From CAJBVG01 sp943372995 (GTDB lineage: Bacteria; Bacteroidota; Bacteroidia; Sphingobacteriales; Sphingobacteriaceae): 64,000 nucleotides of DNA. The notes below the pieces were generated by a model that saw only the letters and a program-made list of their open reading frames with translations, was not told the DNA's origin and did not search any database. Within the stretch, counting starts at the first letter, position 1. Each line of letters begins with the position of its first letter. Where the stretch lies: the NCBI GenBank assembly GCA_943372995.1, contig CALSAQ010000002.1, positions 310,001 to 374,000 on the forward strand, in the 5' to 3' direction. Below are positions 1 through 6,894 of this stretch, piece by piece. Made by a program: the position numbers and the translations under genes.

Positions 1-1
1 T

Positions 2-2674
2 TATGCCGAAGGTCAACGTCGTTACATGGAAACATTTAACGCCTACTCCCGTCAGTTTTTAGGTGGCCTCGAGCGTCCTGATGTCGATAAGATTGATGGG
101 TTAAGTCCTGTAATTGCCATCGAACAAAAAACAACAAGTAAAAATCCTAGAAGTACCGTTGGTACCATCACCGAAATTTACGATTTCCTCAGGTTGTTTT
201 ATGCTCGTGTTGCCGATGCGTATTCATACAATACTGGTAAGCTCATGATTAAAATGAGCGAAGATCAAATCATCGATACCATCCTCAAAAATTATAAAAA
301 TAAAACAGTAACTGTTCTTGCACCAATTGTAAAAGGTCGTAAAGGTCATTACCGCGAATTGTTTGAACAGATAAGAAAACAAGGCTACTTAAAGGTTCGT
401 GTAGATAATGAGATTATGGAGCTTGTGCCAAAAATGCAAGTCGATCGTTATAAAATTCACGACATAGAAATTGTTATCGATAGAATTGTAGTCAATGAGA
501 AAGAACGATCGAGAGTGGTAAATGCAGTACGCACTGCAATGAAACAATCGAAGGGCATTATTAAAATTTTAGATCATGAAAATAATTCTGATCAACATTT
601 TAGTAAGTTCTTAATGTGTGCCGATACAGGCCTGTCATACGACGAACCTCAACCCAATACTTTCTCTTTCAACTCTCCTTATGGAGCCTGCGAAAATTGC
701 GATGGATTAGGATATGTTTTTGAGGTGGATGAAAAATTATTGATGCCGAATAAAAAGTTAAGCATCGCAGCAGGTGGTATTGTTCCTCTTGGCGAATACC
801 GCGAGTCCTGGAATTTTCAAATGTTAAAAGCTCTAGGAAAAGCAATGGGCTTCACCATGCAAACTCCTATCGAAAAAATTTCTAAAGAAGCAATGCATGC
901 GATACTGTACGGTACCGAAGAACCTATTCCTGTACAAATGCAGTATGGCGGTCAGATGGCTTCTTATAATGTAAGTTTTCAAGGAATCATAAAATACTTG
1001 GATCAGCAAAACGAAAGAAAATCCGACGACGATGATCACGATATCGAAGAGTTTGTACAGAAGGTAACCTGCCCTGTATGTGAAGGCGCTCGTTTGAAAA
1101 AAGAATCTTTGTATTTTAAAATAGATCATAAACATATTTTCGATTTAGCGTCTATGGATCTTTTGTCGCTATCGAAATGGTTTGATGGTTTAGAAAAAAG
1201 ATTATCGGAACGACAAAATATCATCGCTTCAGAAATATTAAAAGAGATTAGAGCTCGTATTGGATTTTTGTTAGATGTAGGCTTAGAATACTTGAACTTA
1301 GATCGTATTTCTAAATCACTATCTGGAGGTGAAGCGCAACGCATTCGTTTAGCTACACAAATTGGTTCTCAATTAGTCAATGTATTGTACATTTTAGACG
1401 AACCTTCTATCGGACTGCATCAACGCGATAACGAAAAATTAATTTCTGCATTAAAGAACTTAAGAGATTTAGGAAATTCGATTTTAGTAGTAGAACATGA
1501 TAAAGACATGATCTTAGAAGCTGATCATGTAATAGATGTTGGGCCTGCAGCTGGAGTCCATGGCGGACAAATTGTTGCTCAAGGCACACCTAAGGAAATT
1601 TTAAAATCGAATACCATTACCGCACAATATATCAATGGAGAGCGCTCAATTGAAATTCCGAAAGTAAGAAGAAAAGGAAATGGGAAAGTGTTGAAATTGG
1701 AGAAAGCTAGTGGTAATAATTTAAAAAATGTCGACATAGAAATTCCTTTAGGAAAATTTATTTGTGTTACAGGAGTATCGGGTAGTGGAAAATCAACATT
1801 GATAAATGAGACCCTTTATCCGATATTAAATCATCACGTATACCATTCGAAAAGAAAACCATTGCCTTATAAATCTATTAAAGGATTAGAACATATTGAT
1901 AAAGTGATAGAGATCGATCAAACCCCTATAGGGCGTACACCTCGATCAAATCCTGCTACCTATACTGGAGTGTTTTCACACATCAGGAATTTATATGTTC
2001 AATTACCCGAAGCGAAAATTAGAGGCTATAAACCTGGCAGATTTTCATTCAACGTAAAAGGTGGAAGATGCGAAACGTGCGAGGGAGCAGGGATGAAAGT
2101 AATTGAAATGAATTTCTTACCCGATGTACAAGTGCTTTGCGAAACTTGTAATGGAAAAAGATACAACAGAGAAACTTTAGAAGTAAGATACAAAGGGAAA
2201 TCAATTGCCGATGTATTAAACATGAGCATAGAAGAAGCAGTGCCTTTCTTCGAAAACATGCCACAAATATTACGCAAAATAAAAACCATACAAGATGTAG
2301 GTTTAGGCTATATCACCTTAGGACAATCGTCTGTAACCCTATCAGGTGGAGAAGCACAACGTGTAAAACTCGCCACAGAACTTTCTAAGAAAGATACAGG
2401 TAGCACCATTTATATTTTAGACGAACCTACCACTGGCTTGCATTTCGAAGACATCCGAATCTTATTAAATGTACTCGACGAATTAGTGAACCGAGGCAAT
2501 ACTGTTTTGGTAATCGAGCATAACATGGATGTAATTAAAGTAGCCGATCATGTTATCGACATGGGTCCAGAAGGAGGAGGCGCAGGAGGGCAGGTGATCT
2601 TCACAGGAACACCAGAAGAGTTAGCGAAGGATAAGAGGAGTTATACTGGACGATTTCTTAAAAAGGAGTTATAG
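2..2674 (+). CDS. uvrA: UvrA, excinuclease ABC subunit A (5' end outside window)
   Basis: Damage-recognition ATPase of nucleotide excision repair, acting with UvrB on DNA in the cytoplasm. The frame is open from base 2 and starts inside the conserved YAEGQRRY block, so by comparison with E. coli UvrA about 47 N-terminal residues with the first Walker A lie outside the window. Seen inside: zinc-binding CxxC pairs (CENCDG near base 690, CPVCEG near 1070, CETCEG and CETCNG at 2070-2160), two ABC signatures (LSGGEAQRIRLA near 1318, LSGGEAQRVKLA near 2341) and the second Walker A GVSGSGKST near 1770. It reads intact to its stop and is the last core gene before the accessory block. Confidence 0.98.
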   Translation, partial: YAEGQRRYMETFNAYSRQFLGGLERPDVDKIDGLSPVIAIEQKTTSKNPRSTVGTITEIYDFLRLFYARVADAYSYNTGKLMIKMSEDQIIDTILKNYKNKTVTVLAPIVKGRKGHYRELFEQIRKQGYLKVRVDNEIMELVPKMQVDRYKIHDIEIVIDRIVVNEKERSRVVNAVRTAMKQSKGIIKILDHENNSDQHFSKFLMCADTGLSYDEPQPNTFSFNSPYGACENCDGLGYVFEVDEKLLMPNKKLSIAAGGIVPLGEYRESWNFQMLKALGKAMGFTMQTPIEKISKEAMHAILYGTEEPIPVQMQYGGQMASYNVSFQGIIKYLDQQNERKSDDDDHDIEEFVQKVTCPVCEGARLKKESLYFKIDHKHIFDLASMDLLSLSKWFDGLEKRLSERQNIIASEILKEIRARIGFLLDVGLEYLNLDRISKSLSGGEAQRIRLATQIGSQLVNVLYILDEPSIGLHQRDNEKLISALKNLRDLGNSILVVEHDKDMILEADHVIDVGPAAGVHGGQIVAQGTPKEILKSNTITAQYINGERSIEIPKVRRKGNGKVLKLEKASGNNLKNVDIEIPLGKFICVTGVSGSGKSTLINETLYPILNHHVYHSKRKPLPYKSIKGLEHIDKVIEIDQTPIGRTPRSNPATYTGVFSHIRNLYVQLPEAKIRGYKPGRFSFNVKGGRCETCEGAGMKVIEMNFLPDVQVLCETCNGKRYNRETLEVRYKGKSIADVLNMSIEEAVPFFENMPQILRKIKTIQDVGLGYITLGQSSVTLSGGEAQRVKLATELSKKDTGSTIYILDEPTTGLHFEDIRILLNVLDELVNRGNTVLVIEHNMDVIKVADHVIDMGPEGGGAGGQVIFTGTPEELAKDKRSYTGRFLKKEL

Positions 2675-2725
2675 TTCGTGTGCTCATATGCTCGTGTTTC
2701 GTGTGCTCATTAGATAATTTGGACA

Positions 2726-2786
2726 ATTAGCCAATACAGGTCCCTGAGCGGAGCCGAAGGGCCGGTATTAGTCAATTTGAACAATT
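2726..2786. repeat. 61-base direct repeat, copy 1
   Basis: Matches 4646-4706 at 57 of 61 positions, with an identical core of 34 bases at 2739-2772. The core can fold: CCCT and AGGG pair across a G-rich loop, and in copy 2 the outer ACCGG/CCGGT also pair. GAGCGGAGCCGAAGG-type cores resemble REP-like palindromes that are dispersed in many bacterial genomes; that assignment is inference. The two copies bracket the TIMP-like and AraC genes. Confidence 0.8.
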
Positions 2787-2799
2787 TGTTGCGATAGGG

Positions 2800-2860
2800 T
2801 TGATTTACTTTTTCATTTACAATCCGTAATTTGTAATTTACAATTTACAATTTAAATTGG
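2800..2860. repeat. tandem AATTTACA-type words
   Basis: Low-complexity stretch built from variants of TAATTTACAATT repeated about four times, directly behind repeat copy 1 and ahead of the TIMP-like gene. It does not code. It belongs to the same style of short-word intergenic repeats found at several other sites in the window. Confidence 0.6.
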
Positions 2861-2894
2861 TGACTTAGCGAAATTGGGTTTCGGATATAAGCAA

Positions 2895-2904
2895 GTTATG
2901 CGTA
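2895..2904 (+). other. putative integron cassette 5' boundary
   Basis: The ten bases GTTATGCGTA are the exact reverse complement of TACGCATAAC at 3469-3478, behind the same gene. In integron cassettes the first bases after the crossover point (G|TTRRRY) are complementary to the R'' box of that cassette's own attC. The match of both ends around a single short gene fits this arrangement. No integrase is in the window. Confidence 0.4.
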
Positions 2905-2909
2905 ATGCA

Positions 2910-3449
2910 ATGAGAACGACAGTAACCATATTGACACTTTTACTTTTTACAAGTTTTTCAGGACGTCTTTCCGCTTGTTCTTGCATTGGACAAAGGACAG
3001 TTGAAGAAGAAGTAAAACACGCAGACGCAGTTGTTGTAGGGACAGTATTAAGTAAACAACTAGTTACCCTGACCGACTCGACAATACTTAAAATGTTCCC
3101 GAACGACACAACCATGAGAAATTCACTAATGAGTAAAATGACGATTGCTCGTTACGACCTTTTAGTTCAAGACATTTATAAAGGAAAAATAACACAAGAC
3201 ACCTTGACAATTTTCACAGGACTTGGCGGTGGTGACTGCGGAATAAGATTTGAAATAGGAAAAAAGTATATTGTCTATGGTGAAAACGAAACCTACTTCG
3301 GACAAGTAAACAATGACTTTAAATTCCCAAAGGCAAACAATACATTTTGGACTTACAACTGCTTACGGACAACCTCCTATTTTCAAGACGAAATAAAGGA
3401 AATTGAGAAATTTGCTAAGAAACAGAAACGCAAAACAGACGACAAATGA
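2910..3449 (+). CDS. TIMP/netrin-like (NTR fold) secreted lipoprotein
   Basis: About 179 residues. A signal peptide ends in an LSAC lipobox, and the mature protein starts with CSC followed by the ADAVVVGTV strand, the usual start of bacterial tissue-inhibitor-of-metalloproteinase-like (NTR) domains. Further cysteines occur at GGGDCGIRF and TYNCL. The function of bacterial members is unknown; they are taken to be surface or periplasmic. I chose the ATG at 2910 because it gives a compact signal peptide; ATGs at 2898 and 2874 are possible. It stands alone, with a probable cassette boundary 6 to 15 bases upstream and an attC-like hairpin 20 bases downstream. Confidence 0.75.
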   Translation: MRTTVTILTLLLFTSFSGRLSACSCIGQRTVEEEVKHADAVVVGTVLSKQLVTLTDSTILKMFPNDTTMRNSLMSKMTIARYDLLVQDIYKGKITQDTLTIFTGLGGGDCGIRFEIGKKYIVYGENETYFGQVNNDFKFPKANNTFWTYNCLRTTSYFQDEIKEIEKFAKKQKRKTDDK

Positions 3450-3468
3450 CAGTGGGAATAAAAGCACA

Positions 3469-3603
3469 TACGCATAACAGCACCTACCCAAAAGGCGGGG
3501 TTTCATTTTCCATAGATAGTTTTGTGGTTAATCAAACATCCGTTTTTCAAATCAAGTTTTGTGGTAAAAGTCTCGCCCTTCGGGTAGCCTCAAACCGTTA
3601 GTG
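3469..3603 (+). repeat. attC-like imperfect hairpin
   Basis: Outer boxes GCATAAC (3472-3478) and GTTAGTG (3597-3603) stand 118 bases apart. Inside them CTACCC (3484-3489) pairs with GGGTAG (3582-3587), and GGCG (3494-3497) pairs with CGCC (3574-3577), leaving a long AT-rich middle. This nested R''-L''...L'-R' layout and the length of about 130 bases resemble the long attC sites of chromosomal integrons. Against it: the box-to-box spacing (5 and 9 bases) is less even than usual and the boxes fit RYYYAAC/GTTRRRY only partly. Confidence 0.45.
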
Positions 3604-3614
3604 ATAATTTAAAA

Positions 3615-4526
3615 ATGACAAACACTGAAAGCAAAATACAATCAGATTATCGAAATCGACTCAATAGGGTTTTTCAATTTATTGATGAAAATCTGGAATC
3701 AAAATTGTCATTATCTGTAGTTTCTCAAGAAGCTTTCTTCTCTCCTTATCATTTCCATAGATTATTTAAAATGTTAACGAGAGAAACACTAAATGAATAC
3801 ATAACTAGGCGGAGAATTGAAAAATCTGTATTGGACATCATACACAAAGAGCTAAGTATTTCAGAAATATCGCATATCTATGGATTTAGTGATAACTCAT
3901 CCTATTCAAAATGTTTTAAAAAATATTACGGCATAAGCCCAACTGAATTTAAAAGCCAAAACCCGAACAAATTTTCTAAAATCAAACAGTTGAAAAGCAA
4001 GAATGGACAAGAGTATCCTGACATAGATGAATATGTTTGTATCATTAATAACCTTAAAAAATGGATTACAATGAATACAAACATTGAAGTTAAACAATTG
4101 CCCGAACAAAACTATGTCTATATAACGTGTATTGGGCCACATGAATTACCAGCGGCATTTCAGAAACTAATTAGCTGGGCCATTCCAAATGGATTGATGA
4201 CCAAAGAAGCCAAATTAATGACTGTCTATCAGGATAGCCTGAAAGTAACCGAAGAAGAAAAAGCTAGATTTAGGGCTTGCTTTCAAATTGAGAATAAAGT
4301 TGAGAGTGAATTTGAATCCGCTTCAATTCCAGCAGGAAAGTATGTTATTGGAAGGTTCGAGATTGTATTAGATGATTTCGAAAAGGCATGGACAGGTCTT
4401 TATGTCTGGATGCATGAAAATGAGTATGAAAGAGCCGAAGGCGAGTCCTTTGAGATTTATCATAACAATTTCAACGAACATCCAGAAAAGAAAGCAATCG
4501 TCGACTTTCATATTCCAATTAAATAA
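3615..4526 (+). CDS. AraC-family regulator with GyrI-like effector domain
   Basis: 303 residues. The N-terminal 115 form an AraC/XylS double helix-turn-helix (SPYHFHRLFK near residue 45, then the second helix pair ending in YYGISPTEFK). Residues from about 153 form a GyrI-like/SOUL-type small-molecule binding domain, starting NTNIEVKQLPEQNYVY and ending in the AIVDFHIPIK strand. This is the Rob/BmrR-like design, in which a hydrophobic or cationic ligand controls DNA binding. Its targets are not evident; neighbours are unrelated. The start lies 17 bases behind the attC-like right end, which fits a second cassette. Confidence 0.9.
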   Translation: MTNTESKIQSDYRNRLNRVFQFIDENLESKLSLSVVSQEAFFSPYHFHRLFKMLTRETLNEYITRRRIEKSVLDIIHKELSISEISHIYGFSDNSSYSKCFKKYYGISPTEFKSQNPNKFSKIKQLKSKNGQEYPDIDEYVCIINNLKKWITMNTNIEVKQLPEQNYVYITCIGPHELPAAFQKLISWAIPNGLMTKEAKLMTVYQDSLKVTEEEKARFRACFQIENKVESEFESASIPAGKYVIGRFEIVLDDFEKAWTGLYVWMHENEYERAEGESFEIYHNNFNEHPEKKAIVDFHIPIK

Positions 4527-4598
4527 TAAGTTGAAATAGAAATGAGCAGGATTCTACGCAAATGGGAAAGATTAACAGATGAAAAAATCAAAAACTAC

Positions 4599-4605
4599 CG
4601 CTAAC
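4599..4605 (+). other. possible left half of a second attC
   Basis: CGCTAAC pairs with GTTAGTG (3597-3603) over all seven positions if one G-T wobble is allowed, which is what the R'' box of the AraC gene's own attC should do. No matching right half is found before direct-repeat copy 2 begins at 4646, so the site would be truncated. Weak on its own. Confidence 0.2.
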
Positions 4606-4645
4606 TCGGATTTTGTGTCAGCCAGATGACTCCAATAAATCGCGA

Positions 4646-4706
4646 ATTAGTCAACACCGGTCCCTGAGCGGAGCCGAAGGGCCGGTATTAGTTAATTTGA
4701 ACAATT
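4646..4706. repeat. 61-base direct repeat, copy 2
   Basis: Second copy of the 2726-2786 repeat, same orientation, 57 of 61 identical. Here the arms ACCGG...CCGGT and CCCT...AGGG both pair, giving a hairpin with a bulged T. Looser similarity continues behind both copies (GGGTTGATTTA/GGGATTGATTTA and a T-rich run ending in ATTTAC), so the original repeat unit may have been about 100 bases. Confidence 0.8.
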
Positions 4707-4757
4707 AGCCAATTTAAATGATGGGATTGATTTAATTTTTTATTTACCATTCAAAAA

Positions 4758-5303
4758 ATGAACCACACAAACAAATACATATTTACTTCTGAAAGACTCG
4801 GGTTTAGAAATTGGGAGTTGGAAGATATAGACAAGATGCAAGAAATAAATGCTGATGAAAAAGTGATGGAGTTTTTTCCTTCAATTCCAACACGAGAACA
4901 AACCAAAGAATTTGTCGAAAGTATGCGTGCTCAATTCTACGATAAGGGTTTTTGTTACTTCGCTGTTGATAAACTAGAAGACCATGAGTTTATTGGTTTT
5001 ATTGGGCTTTCGGAAAAGACCTTCGAAGCTGATTTTACTCCCTGTGTCGATATTGGTTGGAGAATTAAAAGCAGCGAATGGAATAAAGGCTTTGCAACTG
5101 AAGGTGCAAAAAAATGCCTCGAATATGCATTGAATAACCTAAAACTTGAAGCTGTGTATTCAATGGCACCTAAAGTCAATATTAAATCGGAACATATTAT
5201 GATTAAAATCGGACTTAAAAAACAAGATGAATTTGAACACCCATTATTGTTAAATAACGAGCGACTTAAAACGTGTGTGTTATATAAAATTGAGAATAAC
5301 TAA
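4758..5303 (+). CDS. GNAT-family N-acetyltransferase, RimJ/RimL type
   Basis: 181 residues. Begins with TSERLGFRNWELEDIDKM, the usual start of the Acetyltransf_3 (ribosomal-protein-alanine acetyltransferase-like) family, and has the acetyl-CoA binding loop around NKGFATEGAKK near residue 105 followed by the long helix. The C-terminal half keeps the NIKSEHIMIKIGLKK segment that matches the family's N-x-x-S-x-x-x-x-x-K-x-G-F/L core. The acceptor may be a protein N-terminus, an amino acid or a small molecule; sequence does not decide. Stand-alone gene behind repeat copy 2. Confidence 0.9.
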   Translation: MNHTNKYIFTSERLGFRNWELEDIDKMQEINADEKVMEFFPSIPTREQTKEFVESMRAQFYDKGFCYFAVDKLEDHEFIGFIGLSEKTFEADFTPCVDIGWRIKSSEWNKGFATEGAKKCLEYALNNLKLEAVYSMAPKVNIKSEHIMIKIGLKKQDEFEHPLLLNNERLKTCVLYKIENN

Positions 5304-5479
5304 GACTCAAGATTAAGCATTACTTATAGGTGGTATTGTGTGTTTATGATACTGTCACTTGTAATGTATTTTTCAAGAAAAATTGATTGGTATAATTTGA
5401 ATTTAAACGAAAAGTAAGAATGATAGAACACTTTTTTAGTTCATTTTATTAAATTGACTTTTGAATAAAATAGTTTAAA

Positions 5480-5992
5480 ATGGCAGTACCTCAAAACAAA
5501 TCAGAATTATTAAATGCTATAACTGATAATTATAAAAGCTTAAATAAGGAGCTTTCCACAATTCCGTCTACTCTTACACAACTAAAAGACCTTGAGGGCC
5601 ATGCTAAAGGTACGATGATGAGCATAAATAACCTCCTTGCCTATTTAGTAGGTTGGGGAGAATTAGTACTAAAATGGCATGAAAGAAAAAGTAAAGGACT
5701 CGATGTTGATTTTCCTGAAACTGGATTTAAATGGAACGAACTCGGTAAACTCGCGCAAAAATTTTATAAAGATTACGAAAACCTCGACTTTCAGACATTA
5801 ATTACAAGACTCGAAAAAAACACTAATCAAATATTAAAATTAATTGAAAGTAAATCCAATAAAGAACTGTATGAATTGCCTTGGTACGAACAATGGACTT
5901 TAGGTAGAATGATTCAATTTAATACTTCATCGCCATTTAAGAATGCTAAGGATAGGGTTAGAAAATGGAAAAAAGCAAAACAAATCAAATAG
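5480..5992 (+). CDS. ClbS/DfsB-family four-helix protein (DUF1706)
   Basis: 170 residues, the full length of the family. Starts AVPQNKSELLNAITDNYKSL and carries the YLVGWGELVLKWHERK helix and the FKWNELGKLAQKFY segment typical of ClbS-like DinB-fold proteins. ClbS of E. coli is a cyclopropane hydrolase that protects from colibactin; most homologues have no known role, and no toxin cluster is near this gene, so only the fold family is claimed. It stands alone, with no gene in 176 bases upstream and 139 bases downstream. Confidence 0.88.
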   Translation: MAVPQNKSELLNAITDNYKSLNKELSTIPSTLTQLKDLEGHAKGTMMSINNLLAYLVGWGELVLKWHERKSKGLDVDFPETGFKWNELGKLAQKFYKDYENLDFQTLITRLEKNTNQILKLIESKSNKELYELPWYEQWTLGRMIQFNTSSPFKNAKDRVRKWKKAKQIK

Positions 5993-6076
5993 CTTTTTCT
6001 CCCTTATTTGGGCATATTATAAACTAATATCTTGAGCCTAAAAACTCATTATAGTTGTTTTTTTAATAAAAATTTA

Positions 6077-6106
6077 TTGTTTATCAATAATTATTTATTA
6101 TTTTTG
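6077..6106 (+). promoter_or_regulatory. Bacteroidota-type promoter of the DUF2975 operon
   Basis: TTG at 6077-6079, a 19-base spacer, then TATTTTTG at 6099-6106, a full match to the TAnnTTTG -7 box. The start codon of the DUF2975 gene follows 25 bases later. The region is very AT-rich. Confidence 0.65.
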
Positions 6107-6131
6107 TAGCATTATTTAAAACTTTTCAATA

Positions 6132-6668
6132 ATGTCGAAAACAAATAAATACGTATTTACTGGCCTACTCATTGTAGCCTGGTTGATCTTTGTCGGCCTC
6201 TCTATCGAAGCTTGCGGCCTCCTCGTCAATTTCTTTTTCAGCCTATACAGACCTGATCTTATTCCGAACCTTTATCAGAAACTGAATTTGATGGACATAT
6301 ATGAAAAAAGCACTTGGACTTTTTATGGCATCTATAGCTTTATTTTAACAATTGCCTTTCTGAAAGCTTTTCTGTTTTACATTCTGGTCATGCTTATGCA
6401 TAAAATGGATCTCTTGAAACCATTTAACAGTTTTGTTGCGGAGCAGATTGCCAAAATAAGCTATTATACTCTATCCATTGGATTCATAAGCTATATAGCT
6501 AAACAGGTAACTAAAAATTTAAACCATCATGGTTTTGTAACTAATCATCTTGATCAATTCTGGATAGATAGTCAAGCATTTATTTTAATGGGTGCAATAG
6601 TGTATGTGATCGCCACTATTTTCAAAAAAGGGGTGGAGATACAAAACGAAAACGACTTAACGGTATAA
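6132..6668 (+). CDS. DUF2975 membrane protein
   Basis: 178 residues with about four membrane segments (near residues 10-32, 60-87, 108-124 and 145-163). The family (Pfam DUF2975, like B. subtilis YoaS) is nearly always encoded directly ahead of a very small XRE-type helix-turn-helix protein, as here with a 3-base gap. The pair is thought to be a membrane sensor and its regulator, but the signal is unknown. It has its own promoter at 6077-6106, so the pair and the two hydrolase genes behind it may be one transcription unit. Confidence 0.88.
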   Translation: MSKTNKYVFTGLLIVAWLIFVGLSIEACGLLVNFFFSLYRPDLIPNLYQKLNLMDIYEKSTWTFYGIYSFILTIAFLKAFLFYILVMLMHKMDLLKPFNSFVAEQIAKISYYTLSIGFISYIAKQVTKNLNHHGFVTNHLDQFWIDSQAFILMGAIVYVIATIFKKGVEIQNENDLTV

Positions 6669-6671
6669 GCT

Positions 6672-6893
6672 ATGCCAATTATTGTAAACCTAGATGTAAT
6701 GATGGCAAAGCGTAAGATGTCGCTTAATGAGCTATCCGAAAAAGTAGAACTTACTCTTTCTAATCTTTCTATTTTAAAAACAGGTAAAGCAAAAGCTATT
6801 CGCTTTAGCACCCTCGAGGCCATTTGCAAAGCATTGAATTGCCAACCTGCCGATATTCTTGAATACGTTGATGAAACTCAAAATGAATCTTAA
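6672..6893 (+). CDS. small XRE-type regulator, YozG-like
   Basis: 73 residues, almost all one Cro/CI-type helix-turn-helix: a VNLDVMMAKRKMSLNELSEK start, the recognition stretch LTLSNLSILKTGKAKAIRFS and the LEAICKALNCQPADILEY end. No effector domain. It is the standard partner of the DUF2975 gene immediately upstream. Its stop lies 1 base ahead of the start of the secreted esterase gene, so the esterase is probably co-translated with it. Confidence 0.9.
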   Translation: MPIIVNLDVMMAKRKMSLNELSEKVELTLSNLSILKTGKAKAIRFSTLEAICKALNCQPADILEYVDETQNES

Positions 6894-6894
6894 T

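Noticed and set aside
3469..3603. Rho-independent terminator reading of the hairpin
   Set aside because: The stem is broken, the centre is over 75 bases long and there is no T-run; an attC-like reading explains the paired outer boxes better.
4541..4603. 20-codon frame behind the AraC gene starting MSRILRKWERL
   Set aside because: Too short and without similarity; may be debris of the cassette tail.
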